The notes beneath the pieces were generated by a model. That model was not told where the DNA came from and searched no databases. It saw only the letters and a list, made by a program, of their open reading frames with translations. Shown piece after piece: positions 1-5,205 of a DNA stretch of 6,744 nucleotides; the stretch's first letter is position 1, and every line of letters begins with the position of its first letter. The stretch comes from Ahrensia sp. Its GTDB lineage: Bacteria > Pseudomonadota > Alphaproteobacteria > Rhizobiales > Rhizobiaceae. The DNA lies in assembly GCA_024639025.1 (NCBI GenBank), contig JAHEJF010000087.1, forward strand, positions 1 to 6,744. Reading direction: 5' to 3'. The position numbers were made by a program, and so were the translations under genes.

Positions 1-64
1 CTAAATCGACTGCTTCGCCATCGCCGTCGGTAATTGAACCTTTTTGTGCCAGCAGGAGATGCAT
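1..64 (-). CDS. cobN: Cobaltochelatase large subunit CobN, N-terminal fragment (truncated by window edge)
   Basis: Only the first 21 codons are present. They read MHLLLAQKGSITDGDGEAVD followed by L, which is the conserved N-terminus of alphaproteobacterial CobN. In the aerobic pathway CobN is the large subunit of the ATP-dependent CobNST complex, which inserts Co2+ into hydrogenobyrinic acid a,c-diamide. The ATG lies 27 bases after the cobW stop and in the same frame, with no other start codon between them. The upstream sequence has only a weak Shine-Dalgarno match (GGAA about 10 bases before the ATG), so translation may depend on coupling to cobW. The identification rests on a short but characteristic N-terminus together with the expected cobW-cobN order. 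Confidence 0.85.
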   Translation of the reverse strand, partial: MHLLLAQKGSITDGDGEAVDL

Positions 65-91
65 TTCAGACCAATTCCAGCAAAAGCATGG

Positions 92-1141
92 TCAAACCGA
101 TGCACCAATTGCGTTCGCAATCGCCGGCTGATCAAGGTCATGCAGCCCGATGACCACCAAACGAGAGCTGCGTTCTTCATGGGACTGCCAGGGACGGTCG
201 AAATAGGTTTCGATCCGCTGCCCAACAGCTTGAATGACCAGACGCATGGGCTTGCCGGGAACCGCACAAAATCCTTTCAGACGCAGTATGTCGTGCGATG
301 CGATGATCGTTTTCAGCGACTCAACCAACGCAGCGCTGTCTTCCACCTCACCCAGCTCAACAACGAAGCTCTCAAATTCGTCGTGATCGTGCTCATGCCC
401 ATCGGCATGATGCATTTCATGATGTGACTTGCGGTTAGTGATCTCATCTTCCGTACCAGCACCAATACCAAGCAGAACCGATATCGGTAGTTGGCCATGC
501 TCCGCTTCAACCATCTTCAATGCGCGACTTGTCTGACTTTGAACGTTTTGCCGAACTGAATCGAGTTTGTCCGGTTCGACAAGATCTGACTTGTTGAGAA
601 CGATCATGTCAGCAGCGCGAATTTGATCCTCAAACAACTCTTCCAGTGGGCTTTCATGGTCAAGTTCCTGATCTGCCGTCCGTTGTGCATCCAGCTTGGC
701 ATGATCATGAGCAAACCGCCCTTCTGAAACAGCTGCTGAATCAATCACAGTGACAACACCATCAACAGTCACCTGTGTTTTCACTTCGGGCCAGTTGAAT
801 GCGGCAACCAGCGGTTGCGGCAAAGCCAATCCCGATGTCTCGATTATGATGTGATCTGGCCGTTCCTCGCGCTCAAGAAGTTTTTCCATGGTAGGAATGA
901 AATCGTCGGCGACGGTGCAGCAAATGCAACCATTGTTGAGTTCGACGATGTCGTCCTCGGTGCAAGTCTCAACACCGCACCCCTTCAAAACATCACCATC
1001 CACGCCCAGATCGCCAAATTCGTTGATGATCAGGGCGATCCGCTTCCCTTGCGCATTTTGCAGCAGATTGCGGATCATGGTTGTCTTGCCAGCACCCAGA
1101 AATCCAGTGATGACAGTAGCGGGAATTTTGGAGTTCAACAT
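92..1141 (-). CDS. cobW: CobW, COG0523-family P-loop GTPase of cobalamin biosynthesis
   Basis: A 349-residue protein with the full set of COG0523 motifs: Walker A GFLGAGKT at 13-20, NEFG at 40-43, the metal-binding GCICC (C72, C74, C75), ETSG at 101-104 and the guanine-specifying NKSD at 183-186. A histidine/acidic stretch at about 240-254 (HHEMHHADGHEHDHDE) precedes the C-terminal CobW domain and probably binds metal. The family comprises GTP-dependent metallochaperones. CobW of the aerobic cobalamin pathway is thought to deliver cobalt to the CobNST chelatase, which fits its place directly before cobN. The start ATG is 2 bases after the cobU stop, with AAGGG about 7 bases before it, so the two genes are clearly one transcript. 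The other members of the family (zinc chaperones, nitrile hydratase activators) are less likely in this context. Confidence 0.95.
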   Translation of the reverse strand: MLNSKIPATVITGFLGAGKTTMIRNLLQNAQGKRIALIINEFGDLGVDGDVLKGCGVETCTEDDIVELNNGCICCTVADDFIPTMEKLLEREERPDHIIIETSGLALPQPLVAAFNWPEVKTQVTVDGVVTVIDSAAVSEGRFAHDHAKLDAQRTADQELDHESPLEELFEDQIRAADMIVLNKSDLVEPDKLDSVRQNVQSQTSRALKMVEAEHGQLPISVLLGIGAGTEDEITNRKSHHEMHHADGHEHDHDEFESFVVELGEVEDSAALVESLKTIIASHDILRLKGFCAVPGKPMRLVIQAVGQRIETYFDRPWQSHEERSSRLVVIGLHDLDQPAIANAIGASV

Positions 1142-1143
1142 AA

Positions 1144-1668
1144 CTAACCCTTTATTTTTATGGGCAGCCCTGCCGCCACCAGAAAGACTTCAGTTGCCAT
1201 TTCAGCGAGGTCCTGATGAAGGCGGCCTGCATGATCGCGGAACACCCGCGCCATTTTGTTTTCCGGCACGATTCCCATCCCGACTTCACTGCTTACAAGC
1301 ACCACCGGCGCTTGCATCGATTTGAGTTGTTCCAGCAGACTGGCGAACCGCGCATGAATATCCGCCTCTGCCAGCAAGAGATTAGTCAGCCACAGGGTCA
1401 AGCAGTCGACGATAATGCCTCTTGAAGCATCATCGGCCTGTTGGAGTGCCGCCTCAAGATCATGGGTTGCTTCAACAAGGTGCCATTTGTTACCGCGACG
1501 CTTCACATGTTCATCGATGCGATCGCGCATCTCTTCGTCCCAGATCTGGGCGGTGGCAACATAAACAGGCTCAAGACCACTTTCCAGGACAAGCTGTTCG
1601 GCAAACTTCGATTTGCCCGAGCAGGCCCCACCCAGCACAAGTGTCACGCCATTACCAAGATGATGCAT
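1144..1668 (-). CDS. cobU: Bifunctional adenosylcobinamide kinase / adenosylcobinamide-phosphate guanylyltransferase
   Basis: Called CobU in enteric nomenclature and CobP in the aerobic pathway. It phosphorylates adenosylcobinamide and then transfers GMP to give GDP-cobinamide, a step of nucleotide-loop assembly. From the ATG at 1668 the protein has 174 residues, the usual length. The Walker A motif is GGACSGKS at 13-20, with Cys where Arg is common. ATAQIWDEEMRDRIDEH (38-54) carries the His expected to accept GMP (His54). VDCLTLWLTN spans 87-96 and EVGMGIVP 128-135. In-frame alternative starts are an ATG at 1683 and a TTG at 1692. None has a strong Shine-Dalgarno; only a GAG about 8 bases before 1668 is seen, and this start leaves the usual short lead to the P-loop. 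The start lies inside a small upstream ORF (1652-1753), so translation may be coupled. The gene is downstream of a cobalamin riboswitch and 2 bases before cobW. Confidence 0.93.
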   Translation of the reverse strand: MHHLGNGVTLVLGGACSGKSKFAEQLVLESGLEPVYVATAQIWDEEMRDRIDEHVKRRGNKWHLVEATHDLEAALQQADDASRGIIVDCLTLWLTNLLLAEADIHARFASLLEQLKSMQAPVVLVSSEVGMGIVPENKMARVFRDHAGRLHQDLAEMATEVFLVAAGLPIKIKG

Positions 1669-1753
1669 TGTTGCGACTCGCATGCTTGGCAAGCTGGAAA
1701 TTGCACTGGCCGCGCGTTCGCAGGAGCTCCTTGAAAGAACGGTTCGGTTTCAT
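1652..1753 (-). CDS. Possible 33-residue leader ORF overlapping the cobU start
   Basis: An ATG at 1753 is preceded by GGGAG with 7 bases between, the best ribosome binding site in the leader between the riboswitch and cobU. The frame encodes 33 residues (MKPNRSFKELLRTRGQ...ASSW) and ends at a TAA 17 bases inside cobU. The peptide is basic, has no membrane segment, and I do not recognise it. cobU has no comparable binding site, so a ribosome ending here could re-initiate at the cobU ATG (1668). That would make this ORF the point where the riboswitch acts on translation. This is inference. The ORF is short and could be chance, although the Shine-Dalgarno, the spacing and the overlap fit together. 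Confidence 0.4.
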   Translation of the reverse strand: MKPNRSFKELLRTRGQCNFQLAKHASRNNASSW

Positions 1754-1795
1754 TTGACAACTCCCGTGTCACTTGAGCGACGCAGTGTCCGAACC
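1741..1795 (-). promoter_or_regulatory. Hairpins enclosing the leader-ORF ribosome binding site
   Basis: On the minus-strand RNA, GGTTCGG (1795-1789) is perfectly complementary to CCGAACC (1747-1741), so the pair encloses the GGGAG and ATG of the leader ORF. Inside it, TGACA (1771-1767) pairs with TGTCA (1759-1755), leaving the GGGAG in a 7-base loop. There is no T-run after any hairpin between the riboswitch and cobU. A translational expression platform therefore looks more likely than an intrinsic terminator. No covariation is available from one sequence. Confidence 0.3.
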
Positions 1796-1879
1796 AATGG
1801 CTTCCCCCAATTGTACAGCTGCGATTGCAGCCCGAAGCCCAGGTCCGATACAGGACGCCCGCCCTATCAGATCAAAAGT

Positions 1880-2080
1880 AAAGGCAGGTCTCCTGGCTCG
1901 GGGCGTTTCAGCGGTGCTCTTACCTTCCCGGGGCTACCAGTGGTGTCTCAGTGGAGACGCAAAGCACCGCGCCCTTCTACAGTCGCGGGGTCGGCCGTGA
2001 TTTGCGCACCCGGTTTGGGTCTGCGCGTCACGTTCCCTTTTCATCAAAGCCGCCTGGGCGGATTCGAAACCAATACCTTT
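1880..2080 (-). promoter_or_regulatory. Cobalamin (AdoCbl) riboswitch
   Basis: The minus strand carries the conserved parts in order. The P1 5' strand is AAAGGTA (2080-2074) and pairs with TGCCTTT (1886-1880). GGTTTC (about 2072-2067) pairs with the GAGACC of the B12 box. AAAGGGAACGTGA (GGGAA at 2037-2033) follows, and CGTGA pairs with TCACG further on. CCCGCGACTGTAG lies at 1989-1977, and CCGGGAAGGTA at about 1931-1921. The B12 box GAGCCAGGAGACCTGC is at 1899-1884. All helices needed for the class appear closed, so it should be functional. It lies about 210 bases before cobU and can repress cobU-cobW-cobN when adenosylcobalamin is abundant. cobQ is upstream of it and outside its direct reach. 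Confidence 0.95.
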
Positions 2081-2082
2081 TG

Positions 2083-2112
2083 GTGATACGTCCTCAAGCG
2101 CAGCCACGTCAA
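2083..2112 (-). promoter_or_regulatory. Candidate sigma-70-type promoter for the riboswitch transcript
   Basis: In the 78-base gap between the cobQ stop and the riboswitch, the minus strand has TTGACG (2112-2107), an 18-base spacer and TATCAC (2088-2083). Transcription would start at about 2080-2076, at the first paired base of the riboswitch or just within it. The -35 is good, the -10 is mediocre and the fit to P1 is tight, so this is a guess from position. Read-through from cobQ is the alternative. Confidence 0.35.
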
Positions 2113-2158
2113 TCCACATTGCAACATGCCGCATTCTTTTGATCATTATTGGGACGTT

Positions 2159-3625
2159 TTACCGGTCAAAGCTGCGCGCTGCAGCCAGCATCCCATCAAT
2201 GTCTACCATTACTTCCAGTTTTGCGGCCATCTCGTCGAGCGTCTGCGAAACCCGATCGATCTGATCTTGGTCGTTTGAGTATACCCCCAGAGATCGCAAC
2301 CACTTTTGCCGGAATTTGCCATTGTCGAAATAGCCATGCAGATAGGTCCCTTGAACAAGGCCATCTGCGGAGACGGCCCCGTCCGGGTGTCCATTTATAA
2401 CGCTGGTAGGACGAGCGCAATCAGGTCCGGTTGTTTCACCGATATGGATTTCATAGCCGGTCAGCGGTGCATCAAAGAGCGTGCTTTGGGCCTGCACCGT
2501 GCGCAGTCGCTTTTCCGGTTGCATCGCGGTCTCTACATCCAGAAGACCCAATCCTTTGACGGTTGTCGGCGCGCCCTCAATGCCACTCGGATCCGACACC
2601 GAGCGTCCCAATATTTGATAGCCGCCACAAATACCAATGATTTGCCGACCACGATCAACATGCGCCTGAATTTGCTGATCCCATCCATTTTCGCGCATCT
2701 TGGCAAGATCTCCGATTGTGGATTTTGAACCGGGAATGATCAAAACGTCCGCATCAGCCGGCAACGCCTCTCCACTTTTACAGAATTGCAGATGCACATC
2801 GTCTTCCGCAGCCAATGCATCCAGATCATCAAAATTGGAAATCCTGTCGAGAACAGGTACGGCAATCTTCAGTTTTCCCCGCGCAAAGCCAGTCAGCCTT
2901 TCAAGTGCCACCGAGTCTTCTGCCGGCAATTTTGTCGCTTCTTCCATCCAAGACACCACGCCAAAGTTGCACCAGCCGGTGAATTGTTCAATCGCCCGCA
3001 ACCCGTCGTCAAACAAGGATAGATCGCCGCGAAATTTGTTGATCAGATAACCAACGATCATCTTTCGATCATGATCGCTCAAGATCGTATGAGAGCCAAC
3101 CAGAGAAGCGATCACCCCTCCCCGATCAATATCCCCGACCAGGACAACCGGTACGCCAGCTCGGGTGGCAAAGCCCATATTGGCAATGTCCCCGGCACGC
3201 AAATTGATTTCGGCGGGCGATCCTGCTCCTTCGACAAGCACAATATCTGCCTGCGCCTTGATCGCCTCGTAGCTTTCCATCACCGCATTGAGCAATTTGG
3301 GTTTGAGCGTCAGGTAATCCCGCCCCTTCGCGGTGCCGGTCATTTTGCCTTGCACGACAATCTGACTGCCGGTTTCTGACTCCGGCTTGAGCAGCACAGG
3401 GTTCATGTGAACCATAGGAGAAACCTGGCACGCCAATGCCTGAAGCCACTGCGCTCGACCAATTTCACCGCCGTCTGCGGTCACTGCAGCATTGTTGGAC
3501 ATGTTCTGTGGTTTGAACGGCATGACCTTCATGCCGCGGTTCTTGAGCGCACGGCAAAGGCCGGCAACCAATACCGTCTTGCCGACATCTGAACCTGTAC
3601 CCTGAAACATCAACGAAAGCGTCAT
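2159..3625 (-). CDS. cobQ: Cobyric acid synthase (glutamine-hydrolysing)
   Basis: A 488-residue protein of normal length. CobQ amidates the b, d, e and g side chains of adenosylcobyrinic acid a,c-diamide, using glutamine and ATP, to give adenosylcobyric acid. The N-terminal BioD/CobQ-type ATPase domain has GTGSDVGKT at 9-17, KPQNMSNN at 38-45, VEGAGSPAEINL at 131-142 and GDIDRGG at 164-170. The C-terminal class I glutamine amidotransferase-like domain has the nucleophile Cys333 in GICGGYQILG (331-340), GYEIHIGET at 390-398 and the His430 of YLHGYFDN. The start at 3625 has no clear Shine-Dalgarno. It leaves only eight residues before the ATP-binding loop, as is usual, and a later ATG (codon 6) is no better. 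The gene precedes the riboswitch and is not under it. It follows a region rich in RNA structure. Confidence 0.97.
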   Translation of the reverse strand: MTLSLMFQGTGSDVGKTVLVAGLCRALKNRGMKVMPFKPQNMSNNAAVTADGGEIGRAQWLQALACQVSPMVHMNPVLLKPESETGSQIVVQGKMTGTAKGRDYLTLKPKLLNAVMESYEAIKAQADIVLVEGAGSPAEINLRAGDIANMGFATRAGVPVVLVGDIDRGGVIASLVGSHTILSDHDRKMIVGYLINKFRGDLSLFDDGLRAIEQFTGWCNFGVVSWMEEATKLPAEDSVALERLTGFARGKLKIAVPVLDRISNFDDLDALAAEDDVHLQFCKSGEALPADADVLIIPGSKSTIGDLAKMRENGWDQQIQAHVDRGRQIIGICGGYQILGRSVSDPSGIEGAPTTVKGLGLLDVETAMQPEKRLRTVQAQSTLFDAPLTGYEIHIGETTGPDCARPTSVINGHPDGAVSADGLVQGTYLHGYFDNGKFRQKWLRSLGVYSNDQDQIDRVSQTLDEMAAKLEVMVDIDGMLAAARSFDR

Positions 3626-3710
3626 GTGTTTCGACTAGCGCAAATGTATCACAGCGAAAAGGGCACAGATGGCATTTCGGCAATTGGTTGAGATCAAGCC
3701 CTCAATGCAA

Positions 3711-3743
3711 AACCGCGCTTCAACTTTTGGCTGAAGCGCGGTT
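3711..3743 (-). terminator. Perfect 12-bp hairpin, possible intrinsic terminator or attenuator before cobQ
   Basis: AACCGCGCTTCA (3711-3722) and TGAAGCGCGGTT (3732-3743) are perfect inverted copies around a 9-base loop. On the minus strand the stem ends in GGTTTTGCATT, a short T-run, while the plus strand has no T-run after it. It is therefore best read as a weak terminator for minus-strand transcription, about 85 bases before the cobQ ATG. It would end an upstream small RNA or attenuate cobQ. A dispersed palindromic intergenic repeat is the main alternative. Confidence 0.45.
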
Positions 3744-3755
3744 CGCTACTCTTAC

Positions 3756-3872
3756 TCTTACCACGAATACGCTGTGGTGGAATTCTGTGCTCCGGTACGC
3801 AGTACCTGATCCGGAGTGGAACGCTTATCAGCTGTTCCGGAGACCATTCTTAAACAGACATTCTTACCACGA
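3756..3872 (-). ncRNA. Candidate structured RNA between the lipoprotein gene and cobQ (strand uncertain)
   Basis: Given in plus-strand letters. TCTTACCACGA occurs at 3756-3766 and again at 3862-3872, and CCGGAG occurs at 3811-3816 and 3837-3842. Each has one complementary partner between: GTGGT at 3774-3778 and CTCCGG at 3790-3795. Pairing with the distal copies gives a nested rod: GTGGT/ACCAC, CTGT (3785-3788)/ACAG (3854-3857), CTCCGG/CCGGAG and CTGAT (3806-3810)/ATCAG (3827-3831). Pairing with the near copies gives separate local hairpins, among them GGAAC (3818-3822)/GTTCC (3834-3838). The minus strand is favoured because the terminator-like hairpin follows it in that direction. It matches no RNA family I recognise: there is no B12 box, and none of the conserved SRP, RNase P or tmRNA motifs. 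Confidence 0.35.
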
Positions 3873-3921
3873 GGTTATTGAGTGATTAAGCAAACCTAAA
3901 TTCGGCACTTTTTTTGAACTT

Positions 3922-3935
3922 TTTCGTTTACGAAA
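3922..3935. repeat. Dyad TTTCGT-TT-ACGAAA, possible operator
   Basis: A perfect 6-bp inverted repeat with a 2-base centre, in the AT-rich divergent promoter region between the cobQ side and the lipoprotein gene. Its size and position suit a dimeric repressor, but I cannot assign it to a family. Confidence 0.3.
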
Positions 3936-3963
3936 TTTAACCAATTCGAAGCTGACGCCTCAA
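3935..3963 (-). promoter_or_regulatory. Candidate minus-strand promoter upstream of the structured RNA and cobQ
   Basis: TTGAGG (3963-3958), a 17-base spacer and TTAAAT (3940-3935) on the minus strand. A start near 3928 would give a leader that crosses the structured region and the 12-bp hairpin before reaching cobQ, roughly 300 bases long. Neither hexamer is a full consensus match and the region is AT-rich, so chance matches are likely. Confidence 0.25.
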
Positions 3964-3976
3964 TTTGGCAAAATTG
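3961..3976. repeat. Dyad CAATTT-GGCA-AAATTG
   Basis: A perfect 6-bp inverted repeat with a 4-base centre, about 55 bases before the lipoprotein start. It may be a regulator site for the plus-strand gene. The base composition makes chance dyads fairly likely. Confidence 0.25.
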
Positions 3977-4032
3977 GCTATTGATCTTCACAACACTCTC
4001 CCCGATGGTCGTTCAAGCTGAAGGGAAACAAT

Positions 4033-4638
4033 ATGCGGAAAGAGGGTCACGGATCATTTGTAGGGCGCTTTGCGTTGATTTCGATCAGCGCAGCAATGCT
4101 TGCCGCCTGCGTGAGCACCACTTCGACCGTCAGTACTGAGTATTATGCAGTCAACGGATCCACCAGCCAGCAATTGGATCGGGAATTGCGGCGGAAGGGT
4201 CCGCTCAATGGACATGCTCTGGCGTCGGCGGCCATTCGATTTGAACCGGTCGCATTGGCGCAACAGGAATCGGCACTGGGATGCAGTTTCAAAACCGCCA
4301 AGTTCCGGGTCGACGCAAACATCACCCTGCCCCGATGGATCAACAAGAGTCAGTCCAGAGACAGAGATCTGCGTCGCGCGTGGGATGGATTGTCAAAATA
4401 TGCGCGGCTGCATGAACAGACCCACGTCAAAATTGCCGAGACCTATGCCAAGCTGCTTGGCAATGCTCTGATCGCAATACCACCGCAACGCTCCTGCGAA
4501 CGCTTGGACCGCCAGTCCAAAAAGGTCGTCGACAAAATCTACCGCAGTCACGACAAGGCACAACAACAATTTGATGCCGATGAGCAGCGGCGCTTGGCCG
4601 CCCTGTTTGCAGAATCTGAGCGCGAAAGCGGCAGCTAG
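4033..4638 (+). CDS. DUF922 family lipoprotein, putative secreted Zn-dependent protease
   Basis: The only plus-strand gene: 201 residues, with the start supported by AAGGG 7 bases before the ATG. A short basic N-terminus and a hydrophobic segment (13-25) lead to the lipobox LAAC with the acylated Cys26, so the product should be membrane-anchored and periplasm-facing. The remainder matches DUF922 (COG5661): EYYAVNGSTSQQLDRELRRKGP from about 36, NITLPRW at 96-102, the zinc-protease-like HEQTH at 127-131, and IPPQRSCERL at 149-158. Cys84 and Cys155 are conserved in the family and may form a disulfide. HEQTH fits HExxH with Glu128, so a metal-dependent hydrolase is plausible, although activity is only predicted for the family. 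The polar C-terminal tail (about 172-201) is probably helical. No neighbour explains its role. Confidence 0.88.
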   Translation: MRKEGHGSFVGRFALISISAAMLAACVSTTSTVSTEYYAVNGSTSQQLDRELRRKGPLNGHALASAAIRFEPVALAQQESALGCSFKTAKFRVDANITLPRWINKSQSRDRDLRRAWDGLSKYARLHEQTHVKIAETYAKLLGNALIAIPPQRSCERLDRQSKKVVDKIYRSHDKAQQQFDADEQRRLAALFAESERESGS

Positions 4639-4665
4639 AGCGTTTCAGTCTTCAACTGAAACGCT
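4639..4665 (+). terminator. 10-bp hairpin after the lipoprotein gene, between convergent genes
   Basis: AGCGTTTCAG (4639-4648) and CTGAAACGCT (4656-4665) form a perfect stem with a 7-base loop, starting directly after the lipoprotein stop. Neither strand shows a T-run behind it, so termination would be weak or of another type. A repetitive palindrome of the kind found between rhizobial genes is also possible. The remaining 80 bases before the convergent gene hold only a small dyad, TGGATtgATCCA. Confidence 0.45.
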
Positions 4666-4744
4666 GGTGCGGATTTAGGCATTGAAAATATTGGATTGAT
4701 CCAGGTAACGCGATTCCATCAAAGGCTGTCAGAGTCCAACCATT

Positions 4745-5137
4745 TCAGGCAGCACGGCTTTTCAACCGCTTGTAATTGGCGCGCACACGCTTGGCGACTG
4801 GCGCCAATCCGGCATCGGAAATGTCCTGCATCGAACGCGAAACCTTGGCCACGTTGGGCAGTTCACCTCTCATTGCTGAGGTGGTCATTTCTGTCCAGGT
4901 ATTAAGCATTTCAGTGTGAACAACGCCAAAACTTTCCACCATCACGGCCGTCTTCTCGATCACCGCCTTTTCACCTTCGCCACCTCTTCGCCCGCCGCTG
5001 GCATGCCATGGTGTTGCCAATTCATACATGACATTGGGAACCCGCATCGCAATTACCATGGGCGCAAGGATCATGACTTCCAGAGCAGACGAAACCGATT
5101 CCGATTCCTGATCTGTGAGCAAAAAGTGTGTAAACAA
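4745..5137 (-). CDS. Small phasin-like hypothetical protein
   Basis: A 130-residue frame starting with TTG at 5137, which is preceded by GGAGG with 8 bases between. That is a strong binding site, while the first ATG (codon 22) has none at the right distance. The body looks largely helical: ILAPMVIAMRVPNVMYELATP (about 23-43), a Gly/Arg-rich break at 48-55, then AVIEKTAVMVESFGVVHTEMLNTWTEM (58-84). The C-terminus is basic (VAKRVRANYKRLKSR). The pattern recalls small alphaproteobacterial proteins of the phasin type, which coat polyhydroxyalkanoate granules, but the resemblance is general and I recognise no diagnostic motif. It lies 68 bases after the aminotransferase gene on the same strand, with a TGC-rich dyad in the gap. 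The reading frame is well supported and the function is tentative. Confidence 0.65.
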   Translation of the reverse strand: MFTHFLLTDQESESVSSALEVMILAPMVIAMRVPNVMYELATPWHASGGRRGGEGEKAVIEKTAVMVESFGVVHTEMLNTWTEMTTSAMRGELPNVAKVSRSMQDISDAGLAPVAKRVRANYKRLKSRAA

Positions 5138-5168
5138 GACAAACGCCTCCGGTTAGGAGTCTTGCCTA

Positions 5169-5186
5169 GCATGCTGCAGTGCACAA
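5169..5186 (-). promoter_or_regulatory. TGC-rich dyad upstream of the phasin-like gene
   Basis: The minus strand reads TTGTGCACTGCAGCATGC, with overlapping dyads (GTGCAC, CTGCAG, GCATGC and TGC-ACT-GCA), about 32 bases before the TTG start. Known PhaR regulators of phasin genes in alphaproteobacteria bind CTGC/GCAG-type repeats. A PhaR-like site is therefore conceivable if the gene is a phasin. No convincing -10 hexamer is seen. Confidence 0.25.
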
Positions 5187-5205
5187 TAACAGCGAAATAA
5201 TGGCG

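Noticed and set aside
68..89. A seven-codon frame (MLLLELV) between cobW and cobN with ends close to both
   Set aside because: Too short to support, with no binding site. The 27-base gap is explained without it.
1..267. An 88-residue minus-strand frame at the left edge
   Set aside because: It mostly overlaps cobW in another frame. The real gene at the edge is cobN, starting at 64 in a different frame.
1934..2146. A 70-residue minus-strand frame between cobQ and cobU
   Set aside because: It runs straight through the conserved core of the cobalamin riboswitch, has no binding site before its ATG, and its composition is unlike a protein.
3688..3885. A 65-residue plus-strand frame in the gene-free region before the lipoprotein gene
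   Set aside because: It starts at TTG without a Shine-Dalgarno and covers the hairpin and the repeated elements, which explain the sequence better as RNA structure.
3886..3900. TTAA-N7-TAAA, a near match to the CtrA box TTAA-N7-TTAA
   Set aside because: One mismatch in an AT-rich region is expected by chance, and no neighbouring gene is an obvious cell-cycle target.
3909..3915. Run of seven T that could end a plus-strand RNA
   Set aside because: No stable GC hairpin lies directly before it; the nearest pairing (AGGTT/AACCT) is weak and too far away.
3626..4032. A second cobalamin riboswitch upstream of cobQ
   Set aside because: I looked for the B12 box and the other conserved segments on both strands and found none.
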